Shown piece by piece: positions 9,077 to 17,158 of a DNA stretch of 38,961 nucleotides; positions within the stretch are counted from its first letter, which is position 1, and each line of letters opens with the position of its first letter. A model generated the notes under the pieces. The model did not search any database. It saw nothing but the letters and a program-made list of their open reading frames with translations, and had not been told where the DNA came from. The translations under genes and the position numbers were made by a program. Source of the DNA: Nocardia uniformis NBRC 13702 (GTDB lineage: Bacteria; Actinomycetota; Actinomycetes; Mycobacteriales; Mycobacteriaceae); the NCBI RefSeq assembly GCF_001613345.1, contig NZ_BDCE01000117.1:1-38961 (forward strand). Direction: 5' to 3'.

Positions 9077-9200
9077 TTGCCTCGCAGAATACGCCGGAGT
9101 CGCCCATTCCCCGCACTCCGACCTGCGTGAACGAGGTCACCACCACTTCTGCTGGCAACTGCCTTCAGTTGCTCTGGACGGCTGCGGCACAATGTGGGGC

Positions 9201-10259
9201 ATGTCTGAAGCGCAGCCGGTCGAAGTGGATCGTGACGTCGTCGATTTCGCGATCGTCGGCAAATGGATGGATGAACAGGGCCTGCCCGGTGGGGAATTCG
9301 AGGATGTGTTGCCGCTGGGCGGCGGCACCCAGAACATCATGCTGCGCTTCCAGCGCGGCGGTGGTGACTATGTGTTGCGGCGCGGGCCCAAACATCTGCG
9401 GGCCGCCAGCAATAACGTCATCAATCGCGAATCCCGCATTCTCGGCGCCATCGACGGCACCGGCATTCGCGCACCCAAGGTGATCGCCGCCTGCACCGAC
9501 GAATCCGTGCTCGGTGGCGCGTCGTTCTATCTCATGGAGCCCATCGAGGGGTTCAACCCCCAGAACGAGCTGCCCGAACTCCATGCGGGCGATCCGGAGG
9601 TGCGACGGCAGATGGGGCTGTCCGCGGTGGAGGCCATTGCCCGCCTCGGCTCCCTCGATCACGAGGCCCTCGGGCTCGCCGACTACGGCAAACCGGACGG
9701 CTTCCTGGAACGTCAGGTCCCGCGCTGGCTCAAGGAACTCGATTCCTACAGCAGCAATGCGGGTTACCCCGGGCCGGAGATCCCGGGTGTGGAGCGCGTC
9801 GGCGAATGGCTCGACCGCAATCGGCCCGCGGACTGGCGGCCCGGCATCCTGCACGGCGACTGCCACCTCGCCAATATGATGTTCTCCTACGGCGGCCCCG
9901 AGGTGGTGGCCATGGTCGACTGGGAAATGTCGACCATCGGCGACCCGCTGCTCGACCTCGGCTGGCAGATCGCCACCCGCCCCGAACCGGGGACCACCGG
10001 AGCCGCGCTCATCGGCACCCTCGGCGCGGTCGGCGGCCTCCCCACCGCCGACGAGATGATCGCCCACTACGGCCGCTTCTCCGACCGCGACCTCGGCAAT
10101 GTCACCTGGTACACGGTGCTGGCCTGCTTCAAGCTCGGCATTGTCCTGGAGGGCACCCATGCCCGGGCCTGTGCGGGCAAGGCGCCGAAGCAGGTCGGGG
10201 ACTTCCTGCACGCGATCACCCTCGAACTCTTCGATCAGGCTCAACGGCTGATGGAGTGA
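9201..10259 (+). CDS. APH-family phosphotransferase (ACAD10/11-like kinase)
   Basis: A 352-residue kinase-fold protein. The catalytic loop HGDCHLANMMF and the metal-binding DWEMSTIGDPLLDLGW are the two hallmark motifs of the aminoglycoside phosphotransferase superfamily; N-terminal LPLGGGTQNIMLRF is the nucleotide-binding part. This subfamily is usually linked to acyl-CoA or hydroxy-acid metabolism rather than to drug resistance. I chose the ATG at 9201 because the protein then begins directly before the conserved domain; an ATG at 9192 is possible. It is divergent from pabAB with 124 bases between them. The substrate is not readable from sequence. Confidence 0.85.
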   Translation: MSEAQPVEVDRDVVDFAIVGKWMDEQGLPGGEFEDVLPLGGGTQNIMLRFQRGGGDYVLRRGPKHLRAASNNVINRESRILGAIDGTGIRAPKVIAACTDESVLGGASFYLMEPIEGFNPQNELPELHAGDPEVRRQMGLSAVEAIARLGSLDHEALGLADYGKPDGFLERQVPRWLKELDSYSSNAGYPGPEIPGVERVGEWLDRNRPADWRPGILHGDCHLANMMFSYGGPEVVAMVDWEMSTIGDPLLDLGWQIATRPEPGTTGAALIGTLGAVGGLPTADEMIAHYGRFSDRDLGNVTWYTVLACFKLGIVLEGTHARACAGKAPKQVGDFLHAITLELFDQAQRLME

Positions 10260-10280
10260 GTCGAACTCTTGGGATTCCCG

Positions 10281-10306
10281 CCCCCGTCCGCACATGTGGG
10301 CGGGGG
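10281..10306 (+). terminator. Probable terminator after the phosphotransferase gene
   Basis: CCCCCGTCC, an 8-base loop, then GGGCGGGGG: a 9-pair stem with one G-T pair, 22 bases past the stop codon. The following bases are only weakly T-rich (ATTTGT). Confidence 0.6.
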
Positions 10307-10516
10307 TGGATTTGTCAGTGGGAGGGCGGGTTCCCCGGCAGGCGTGTGCGCTGTCGGTAGGCGTTCGGCGTAACCGGTCTGGGTATGGGCCGCACCATGA
10401 TCCCGACCATGGCCGCGGCTACTTGGCGGCTGAGTGTGGTGAGGATGTCGCGATCTCGGCGGGCTTTGGCGGGATATTGGTGGCCGGAAACTATAAGCCA
10501 ACATAGGTTATGGCCC

Positions 10517-11092
10517 ATGCCGATCGTTCCTGACACCAAAGACTGGACCTGGGTCCTCGAGCGCTCCTGCGCCGACTGCGGGTTCGACCCCGACGCCACC
10601 GCGTACGACGCAGTCCCCGGCCTGCTGCGCGACAGCGCCACCCGGTTCGCCGCGGTCCTGGAGCGACCGGATATCGACGCCCGTCCCGACGAATTCACCT
10701 GGTCCGCCCTGGAATACGCCGCCCACGTCCGCGACGTCTGCCGGATCATGACCCACCGCCTCGACATCACCCTCACCGCCAGCGCCGTCCCGGGGCCCTC
10801 GATCGCCGGTTACGACACCACGGTCACCGTCGCCGACGGCATCCCCATGTTCGCCAACTGGGACCAGGACATCACCGCCACCGCCGAGAACTACGCCGCT
10901 CAGCCCGCCGCGACCGTAACCACCGAACTGACCGAAGCCGCCGAAACCGCCGCCCGCGCTTTCGAATCCGTCCCACCCGCGGCCCGCAGCCGAGCGGCCC
11001 GCCGCAGCAACGGCTCCCAATTCACGGTCGACACCCTGGCCCGCTACTTCGTCCACGACGTGGTCCACCACGTTCACGACGTGCGCGGGTGA
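10517..11092 (+). CDS. DinB-family (mycothiol-transferase-like) protein
   Basis: A 191-residue protein resembling the DinB/maleylpyruvate-isomerase N-terminal fold: FTWSALEYAAHVRDVCRIMTHR near the middle and YFVHDVVHHVHDV at the C-terminus. The recurring His residues (AAHVRD, HDVVHHVHD) fit the three-His metal site of this fold. In actinobacteria these proteins are often mycothiol-dependent enzymes, but this one's reaction is unknown. The ATG at 10517 is chosen because the domain begins soon after it. A hairpin follows at 11111. Confidence 0.75.
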   Translation: MPIVPDTKDWTWVLERSCADCGFDPDATAYDAVPGLLRDSATRFAAVLERPDIDARPDEFTWSALEYAAHVRDVCRIMTHRLDITLTASAVPGPSIAGYDTTVTVADGIPMFANWDQDITATAENYAAQPAATVTTELTEAAETAARAFESVPPAARSRAARRSNGSQFTVDTLARYFVHDVVHHVHDVRG

Positions 11093-11110
11093 CCAACTCT
11101 AGAGGCTCTC

Positions 11111-11125
11111 AGGGGCTTCACCCCC
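11111..11125 (+). terminator. Small GC hairpin after the DinB-family gene
   Basis: GGGG, a short loop (CTTCA) and CCCC lie 19 bases past the stop. The surrounding CTCAGGGGCTTC-CCCC also occurs in inverse orientation at 14322-14338, so this may be a small dispersed terminator-like repeat. Confidence 0.4.
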
Positions 11126-11243
11126 GGGCCTCCGCGAGGTTCGGCGCGTGTGGATCCGGCCCGGCCTCGGTGGTCGCAAAACGGTTATGAGGCACCGGAA
11201 TTCGCGTGCTTTCGTCGATTGGCACCACTCGGGCCGGGTCGGC

Positions 11244-12434
11244 TCACACGCAGCGGCGAAGAGCTTTGCGCAGGTTGCGGGCGCGGGCGTCGTCGAGGAC
11301 CGCCAGGCCGAGACGGTTCATGGCGTAGCCGAAGCCGAGACCCGTTGCGGGGTCGGCGAAGCCGAAGGAGCCGCCGAGGCCGGTGGTGCCGTAGGCGCGT
11401 TTGTCGGTGCCGAAACGGAAACCGCCGCAGGACTTTCGGAAGCCGAGGTGGTAGCGGCTCTTGGTGAGCAGGACCAGGTCGTCGGCGGGGACGTCGGTCG
11501 CGGTGTCGGCGGCGGCGAGGCGGTCGATCAGGTCGGGATCGATGGGGAGTTCGCCGGTGCGGGCGGCGGCCGCACCGTAGACGCGGGCCAGGGAGCGGGC
11601 GGTGCCGACGCCGCTGGAACCGGGTAGCTCCTGGGACAGGAATTCGCGGCGGGCCGCGCGCACGGGAGCACCGGTGCGGGGGCTGCTCAGACTGCGGTAG
11701 GACAGGCCGCGTTTGGTGGCCAGCTGTAAGGCGATTCGCACCGGCAGGTCGCGTTCATAGCGCAGGATATCGAGCCCCACGGTCGCCGACAGGATGGCGA
11801 TATTGTCCAGGGGCACCTCATCCGGCAGGCCGATATGGAAATCGAGGCCTAGCGGTGCGGCGAATTCCTCGGCGAAGTAGCCGCCCAGGGTGCGCCCGCG
11901 CGGATCGACCCGGCGGATCAACTCGCGCTGATACAGCCCGGCGGTGATCGCGTGATAGCCGTGCCGAGTTCCCGGCCGCCACAACGGTTTCTGCTCGGCG
12001 AGCAGCTCGGCGATTCGATCCAGATCACCCAACTCCCGCAATCGCACCGTCCGATCGAACGCCGCCAACCCGGCCTGATGGTCGATGAGCTGCCGGACGG
12101 TAATCGACTCCTTGCCGTGCGCCGCGAACTCCGGCCAGTACTGCGCGACGGGCGCGTCGTAATCGAGCAGCCCCCGCGATACCGCCGACGCGACCACGAA
12201 GGCCGCCATCCCCTTGGTGGAGGAGAACACCGGAGCCATGGTGTCGCGCTCCCACGCCACCGTGCGCTTGCGATCGCGATGCCCGGCCCACAGATCCACC
12301 ACCGGCCGGTCACCGGCATACACCGCCACCGCCGCCCCGATCTCGCCGTGCTGGGTGAAATTGCGTCGGAAGGCATCGGCAACGGGACCGAAACCGGTGT
12401 CCACATCGCCGTGGATCTGCGGGTGCTCGCTCAT
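11244..12434 (-). CDS. Serine hydrolase, beta-lactamase/class VIII esterase family
   Basis: A 396-residue protein with the SxxK nucleophile motif at S71 (FSSTKG) and a tyrosine motif (HGYHAITAG), typical of family VIII esterases and EstB/LpqA-like beta-lactamase relatives. The downstream GGSFGFADPATGLGFGYAMN is the usual C-terminal block. The start at 12434 (MSEHPQ) is chosen because upstream residues have no homologous character; there is no signal peptide, so a cytoplasmic ester or lactone hydrolase is likely. It is divergent from the permease gene. Confidence 0.85.
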   Translation of the reverse strand: MSEHPQIHGDVDTGFGPVADAFRRNFTQHGEIGAAVAVYAGDRPVVDLWAGHRDRKRTVAWERDTMAPVFSSTKGMAAFVVASAVSRGLLDYDAPVAQYWPEFAAHGKESITVRQLIDHQAGLAAFDRTVRLRELGDLDRIAELLAEQKPLWRPGTRHGYHAITAGLYQRELIRRVDPRGRTLGGYFAEEFAAPLGLDFHIGLPDEVPLDNIAILSATVGLDILRYERDLPVRIALQLATKRGLSYRSLSSPRTGAPVRAARREFLSQELPGSSGVGTARSLARVYGAAAARTGELPIDPDLIDRLAAADTATDVPADDLVLLTKSRYHLGFRKSCGGFRFGTDKRAYGTTGLGGSFGFADPATGLGFGYAMNRLGLAVLDDARARNLRKALRRCV

Positions 12435-12606
12435 GGTGCGTCCGATGGTAACCGGACCGTGCAGACGGCTATCGGGGGTGTGACCGCAGCTCGACCGTGC
12501 CGCAGCTCGACCGCAATGCCAGCCCATAGCGGGCGTCTGCTAACCGCAGGTCGACACGAGACCTCATTTCGTGAAGTGCACCCCTGACCGGGTAGCGTGC
12601 GAGCAC

Positions 12607-14040
12607 GTGCCCGGACTCAATCGCTTCGCCACATCGTTGCTGCGCACCAAACCCGTAGAGCAGCTCGCAGCAGATGGTGAGCACAGCGCGCTGAAGCGCA
12701 GCCTCGGGCTCGTCTCGCTGATCGCCCTGTCGGTCGGCGCGACCCTCGGTACCGGCATCTTCGTCGTGCTCGGCGAGGCCTCGCCACTGGCCGGACCGGC
12801 CGTGGTGGTGTCCTTCGCCCTCGCCGCGCTGGCCGCGTTGTTCTCCGCGCTGTCGTATGCCGAACTGGCCGGTGCCGTACCGGTATCCGGTTCCGCCTAC
12901 TCCTACACCTACGCCACCCTCGGCGAGATCATCGCCTGGATCTGCGGGTGGTGCCTGCTGCTGGAATACGGCGTCTCGGTGGCGGCGGTCGCGGTCGGCT
13001 GGGGTGCGTACCTCAACGAATTCCTCGCCGGCACAATCGGTTGGCGCATTCCGGAAGCCCTCGCCGCCGCACCCAGCGCGGGCGGCATTATCAATCTGCC
13101 CGCCGCCGTCGTGGTGCTCATCGCCACCGCGGTACTGCTGGACGGCATCAAGGAAAGCGCCCGCGTCACCACCTTCACCACGCTGCTCAAGATCTGCGTG
13201 CTCATCTTCTTCGTGGTCGTCGCGGTCACCGCCTTCAACTCCGACAACCTGCACCCGTTCGCCCCCGCCGGAATCGCGGGCGTCACCTCGGCGGCATCCA
13301 TGGTGTTCTTCTCGTTCATCGGCTTCGACGCCGCCTCCACCGCCGGTGAGGAAGCCAAGAACCCGCAGCGAGATCTGCCGCGCGCCATCATTATCTCCCT
13401 CGTAATCGTCACCGTCGCCTACGTGCTGGTGGCGCTCACCGCCGTCGCCGCGGTCGGCGTGGACAATGTGAGCAGTTCGGGTGCGTCCCTGGCGACCGTG
13501 CTGGAACAGGTGACCGGCTCGGGCTGGCCCGCCACGGTGCTGGCGGCCGGTGCGGTGATCGCCATCGCCTCCGTCGTGTTGACCGTGCTCTACGGCCAGA
13601 CCCGAATCCTGGTCGCCATGTCCCGCGACGGACTCATGCCCAAGATGCTCTCCCGGGTCGGCCGCAAGCGCATCCCGACGGCCAATACCCTCATTGTCGG
13701 TGGCGTGGTCGCGGTGCTCGCCGCGCTCATTCCGCTCGGCGAGCTGGTGAACGCCACCAATATCGGCACCCTCGTCTCCTTCGGTCTGGTCAATATCGGC
13801 GTGCTGGTACTGCGCCGCACCAAACCCGACCTGCCCCGTACCTTCCGCACCCTGGTACCCCTCGTCCCGCTCCTCGGCGTCGGTATGTGCGCCTGGCTGC
13901 TGCTGCGCCTGCCCGGTGTCACCTGGCTGGCCTTCGGCCTCTGGTCCGCCTTCGGCCTCGTGGTGTACTTCGGTTACGGCCGCCGCCGCTCGGCGTTGGA
14001 GCGGGCGGCGAACAAGGCGGCCGTAGCGCCGGTGGCGTAG
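12607..14040 (+). CDS. APC-family amino-acid permease (cationic-amino-acid type)
   Basis: A 477-residue membrane protein with about 12 hydrophobic segments. The LSVGATLGTGIFVVLG segment in the first helix is the APC substrate-binding Gly-rich motif, and FFSFIGFDAASTAGEEAKNPQRDLP is the well-conserved mid-protein block of CAT/YfnA-type transporters. The N-terminus LLRTKPVEQL is typical of this group. I chose the GTG at 12607; a GTG at 12571 would add 12 residues. The likely role is proton-coupled uptake of amino acids, perhaps Arg or Lys. Confidence 0.88.
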   Translation: MPGLNRFATSLLRTKPVEQLAADGEHSALKRSLGLVSLIALSVGATLGTGIFVVLGEASPLAGPAVVVSFALAALAALFSALSYAELAGAVPVSGSAYSYTYATLGEIIAWICGWCLLLEYGVSVAAVAVGWGAYLNEFLAGTIGWRIPEALAAAPSAGGIINLPAAVVVLIATAVLLDGIKESARVTTFTTLLKICVLIFFVVVAVTAFNSDNLHPFAPAGIAGVTSAASMVFFSFIGFDAASTAGEEAKNPQRDLPRAIIISLVIVTVAYVLVALTAVAAVGVDNVSSSGASLATVLEQVTGSGWPATVLAAGAVIAIASVVLTVLYGQTRILVAMSRDGLMPKMLSRVGRKRIPTANTLIVGGVVAVLAALIPLGELVNATNIGTLVSFGLVNIGVLVLRRTKPDLPRTFRTLVPLVPLLGVGMCAWLLLRLPGVTWLAFGLWSAFGLVVYFGYGRRRSALERAANKAAVAPVA

Positions 14041-14061
14041 CCGCCCGGACCTTTCACTCGA

Positions 14062-14235
14062 TCAGACGGTCGAAATTGCCTGGTGCGCCACGAAATCGAG
14101 GACAGCGCTGTGCCAGGCTCGGGGTTGCTCGGCTATCAGCACATGACCGGCAAAGGCCGTCCGTTCGACACCGGAAGCTCGAGGCCGCGGCCCGAGAGCT
14201 GTCCCATCGGTTCCGCTGTGATCCCCAACTAGTGC
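14062..14235 (-). pseudogene. C-terminal fragment of an alpha/beta-hydrolase gene
   Basis: In one minus-strand frame this stretch reads LVGDHSGTD ... FAGHVLIAEQPRAWHSAVLDFV and then stops at 14062-14064. That is the usual C-terminal end of an alpha/beta-hydrolase: the LVGD-D acid region, the catalytic-His region GHV, and the EQP-AVLDF helix. An in-frame stop just upstream of LVGD and no homologous sequence beyond it show the rest of the gene is missing. It fills most of the gap of about 370 bases between the permease and the next hydrolase. Confidence 0.5.
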
Positions 14236-14414
14236 TTGCCAATGAGCTCAGGGGAGTGGCCGTTGAGAGCGAGCCGTGCGCTTGGTTCCGTCGCCACGGC
14301 GACCCGTGCCAATGGGGGTGCGGGGGCGAAGCCCCTGAGAGCCCCCGAGAGTTGGTCCCCGCCAGTTCCTGGTCGATGACCAGCCCCTCGCGGGTGGCGT
14401 CGTACGCTCGTGGG

Positions 14415-15227
14415 GTGCGAGCGCTGGAGCAGATTGAGCAGTGGCCGGTTCGGAACGCGGCGGCCGGGGTAGTGATGGGCGGTAAGGGGGTCGTCGATAG
14501 CGGGGGCGATCTCGAGCGGGTGTACGCGCTCGCGTCGGTGACCAAACCGCTTGTGGCGTATGCGGTTCTGGTCGCGGTGGAGGAGGGGGCGGTCGAGCTC
14601 GACCAGCCTGCCGGTCCACCGGGTGCCACGGTGCGACATCTGTTGGCGCACACCGCCGGATACACCTTCGACACCACGGAGGTCATTGCCGAGCCGGGGG
14701 CGCGGCGGATCTACTCCAGTGCCGGATTCGAGGTACTCGCGGAATTCGTCACCGAGCACACCGGTATCGCTTTCGACCAGTATCTGCACGAGGCCGTATT
14801 CGAGCCGCTCGGTATGAAGTCCTCGGTGCTGGCGGGAGCGGCGGGACACGCCGGGCGTTCCAGCGTCGCAGATCTACTGCGGTTCGCTGAAGAATTGCTG
14901 AACCCGCGTTTGATAAGTGCGGAACTGCTCGATGAAGCAACCACAGTGCAATTCCCGGATCGCAATGGCATTCTTCCCGGTTACGGCTCGCAACGACCCA
15001 ACGACTGGGGTCTGGGCTTCGAAATCCGTGATCACAAGCTGCCGCACTGGACCGGAAGCTCGAATTCGCCTCGTACGTATGGGCATTTCGGACAGGCTGG
15101 CACATTTATCTGGGTGGATCCCTCGATCGGCATAGCGTGTCTCGCGCTGGCGGACGAGAATTTCGGGGACTGGGCGCGTACCGCGTGGCCGACCCTGAGT
15201 GACGCCGTAATCGCCGAGTTTGTCTAG
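14415..15227 (+). CDS. Serine hydrolase, beta-lactamase family
   Basis: A 270-residue protein starting at a GTG at 14415 (VRALEQIEQWPV). The nucleophile motif is ASVTK near residue 41, followed by YSSAGFE (Tyr motif) and HFGQAGT (equivalent of the KTG box). The length is short for the family but all three motifs are present. An upstream ATG at 14376 would add 13 residues. It is cytoplasmic by sequence. It is a different subfamily from the hydrolase at 11244-12434. Confidence 0.82.
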   Translation: MRALEQIEQWPVRNAAAGVVMGGKGVVDSGGDLERVYALASVTKPLVAYAVLVAVEEGAVELDQPAGPPGATVRHLLAHTAGYTFDTTEVIAEPGARRIYSSAGFEVLAEFVTEHTGIAFDQYLHEAVFEPLGMKSSVLAGAAGHAGRSSVADLLRFAEELLNPRLISAELLDEATTVQFPDRNGILPGYGSQRPNDWGLGFEIRDHKLPHWTGSSNSPRTYGHFGQAGTFIWVDPSIGIACLALADENFGDWARTAWPTLSDAVIAEFV

Positions 15228-15387
15228 TTGCTGAAGGAGCTCGCCTGGTCGCAGGCAAGTCGGATACGGACTTGCGACACGTCGGAAAAGTAACACCCGT
15301 AACATCGGGCACTCCAGTAAACTCGGGCAACGCCGGCTCGAAGGGTCGTTGGGGAAGACGTCCCCGTCGAAGCCGGAGGTGTTAGTG

Positions 15388-15921
15388 GTGCGTGCATCGA
15401 GTCAGTTCGCCGACGCGACGTCTGGTGTGGTGTATATCCACTCGTCGCCAGCTGCGCTGTGCCCGCACATCGAATGGACGCTCACCTCCACCCTCAAAGC
15501 GCCCGCCAAATTGCGGTGGACGGTCCAACCCGCGGCCGATGGACAGTTGCGTGCCACCACCGAGTGGTACGGACCAGTCGGCACCGCGAGTCGATTAGCC
15601 AAAGCGTTGCGGAATTGGCCCGTGCTGTACTTCGAGGTCTCCGAGAATCCCAGCGACGGCGTCGACGGCGAACGCTACTGCTTCGTCCCCGGCCTCGGCA
15701 TCTGGAGCGGCGCGACCAGTGCCAGCGGCGATATCGTGGTCGGCGAAATGCGCCTGCGCGCCATTGTCGAAGAAGCCCGCGCCCACGGACGCCACTCACC
15801 CACCGATATCGCCGCCGAAATCGACCGAGCCCTCGGCACCGCCTGGGACGACGCCCTCGAGCCCTACCGTCTCGGCGGGGAGGGTGCGGAGGTCACCTGG
15901 CTCCGCCGCGACGTCGGCTGA
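15388..15921 (+). CDS. DUF3145 family protein
   Basis: A 177-residue protein beginning RASSQFADATSGVVYIHSSP, the recognisable start of the actinobacterial DUF3145 family. The GTG at 15388 is preceded at 8 bases by GGAGG (15375-15379), which decides the start. It is a conserved, single-domain, soluble protein without an established function. In this window it lies near, but not within, the fatty-acid cluster. Confidence 0.85.
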   Translation: MRASSQFADATSGVVYIHSSPAALCPHIEWTLTSTLKAPAKLRWTVQPAADGQLRATTEWYGPVGTASRLAKALRNWPVLYFEVSENPSDGVDGERYCFVPGLGIWSGATSASGDIVVGEMRLRAIVEEARAHGRHSPTDIAAEIDRALGTAWDDALEPYRLGGEGAEVTWLRRDVG

Positions 15922-16055
15922 CACCAGCTCGTGCGACACGCCCGGAGCTGGCGACCATCTTCCGGACTTTTCGGACCTGTCGTAGCGCGCCGTCGACGAG
16001 AATCGACCGCGTACGACGACAATCGCGTATCGGAGACGACAGAACCGAGAGAGGA

Positions 16056-16487
16056 ATGCGCGTGCGGGGTGCAACCAGGTCACTGACACTCGCCGGATCG
16101 GCCGCCGCCATAGCACTCGCGGTAGCGGGTTGCGGCGACTCGACATCCGAGGATTCGAAGTCCGATTACGGCGCCACCAGCGCGGCTGCCGAGACCTCCA
16201 GGAAGGCCGCGGCGACCGTCCTTCCGGGCGAAGCCGTGCAGTGCGGTCCCGGCCCCTGGGGCCTGTCGGTCGTCGTCTACACGGCCAAGGGTCCGGACTT
16301 CTGCTCGACGGCGACATCGGTAGCGAATGACTATGCCGCACAACGGGATAAGCAGGCAGACGGCGATATCGCGGTGACCGTCGACAATATCCGCTGGGTC
16401 TGTGGTGAGCGCTCCGGCGACCCCAACCCGTTTCAGGAGTGCGCCAGCCAGAACGAATCCGCCGACGTGATCCGGCTCTTCTCCTGA
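16056..16487 (+). CDS. Small secreted lipoprotein
   Basis: A 143-residue protein: MRVRGATRS, a hydrophobic stretch, then lipobox LAVAGC, so the mature N-terminal Cys is probably lipid-modified. The remainder is Ser/Ala-rich and then a compact domain with four cysteines that could form two disulfides. GAGAGAGG just upstream of the ATG serves as ribosome binding site. Function unknown. Confidence 0.75.
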   Translation: MRVRGATRSLTLAGSAAAIALAVAGCGDSTSEDSKSDYGATSAAAETSRKAAATVLPGEAVQCGPGPWGLSVVVYTAKGPDFCSTATSVANDYAAQRDKQADGDIAVTVDNIRWVCGERSGDPNPFQECASQNESADVIRLFS

Positions 16488-16529
16488 TCGTGATCGGCGA
16501 TCTTGCTGTCGGCGCCCGTACCGTTGGAC

Positions 16530-16760
16530 ATGGAGATCTATCGGCGTCGGCACACGGTGAGCGCCTCCGACCGCGACGGCGGCCACCACATCGTGCAGGC
16601 GGGCTACAGCGCCATCGGCAACCCCTCGACCTACGTCCCCGCGATCGCGTGCCGATCGTGCGGCTATACCGGTCGCGTCCAAGGTAGTAGGCCCCTCACC
16701 GCCGCCATCTGCCACCTGCGCTACCAGCACCACGCCGATATCGACCTCGACGTCGCCTGA
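16530..16760 (+). CDS. Small hypothetical protein with Cys/His zinc-finger-like spacing
   Basis: A 76-residue frame starting MEIYRRRHTV, containing CRSCG and later CHLRYQHH, a spacing that could bind zinc. There is no strong ribosome binding site, and I do not recognise a family. It could also be an incidental open frame in the gap before the REP palindrome. Confidence 0.4.
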   Translation: MEIYRRRHTVSASDRDGGHHIVQAGYSAIGNPSTYVPAIACRSCGYTGRVQGSRPLTAAICHLRYQHHADIDLDVA

Positions 16761-16940
16761 CGCTGACTTGGTCGAAATCGCACTTGCGCCAAGCACTTCC
16801 GAAGCGGCCAGGGATGACTCCGGGATCGCGAAGAGGGCTGCACACCCCTGCGGGTTGCTATCCGGCAGCGCGTATCAACTGATCCCGCACGGCCCCTTGG
16901 TCCTATCGAGGCTGGCGTCACGATATCGCCCACCCGCTGT

Positions 16941-17019
16941 CGTCATTCCGGCGCGCTTTTGGCCGGAATCGACACTCCCGGCAGCAGTGGATCCCGGCCA
17001 AAAGCATGCCGGGATGGCG
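16941..17019. repeat. REP-like palindromic repeat, copy 2
   Basis: The left arm starts CGTCATTCCGGCGCGCTTTT at 16941; the right arm 16987-17019 is its near-perfect reverse complement, ending ATGCCGGGATGGCG. It is the same family as 5887-5974, differing at a few positions, several of them paired changes that keep the hairpin. Confidence 0.8.
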
Positions 17020-17100
17020 GGGCTGTTCCGACGTCAACGCCTCGACCCCGGAGGGCGATACCTCATTCGCGCTACGGCCTGCCCGGCACCTCGACGCAGG

Positions 17101-17140
17101 CAAAAGCAAAGCGGGCGGCCTCCGAGGAGACCGCCCGCTT
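17101..17140 (-). terminator. Intrinsic terminator after accD6
   Basis: On the minus strand, AAGCGGGCGG (17140-17131) pairs with CCGCCCGCTT (17118-17109), followed by TGCTTTTG. It lies 19 bases past the accD6 stop and closes the fatty-acid operon. Confidence 0.8.
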
Positions 17141-17158
17141 CCATTGTCGCTCAGCTGT

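Noticed and set aside
11148..11627. Plus-strand frame of 159 codons rich in Gly, Ala and Glu
   Set aside because: Antisense shadow of the serine hydrolase gene.
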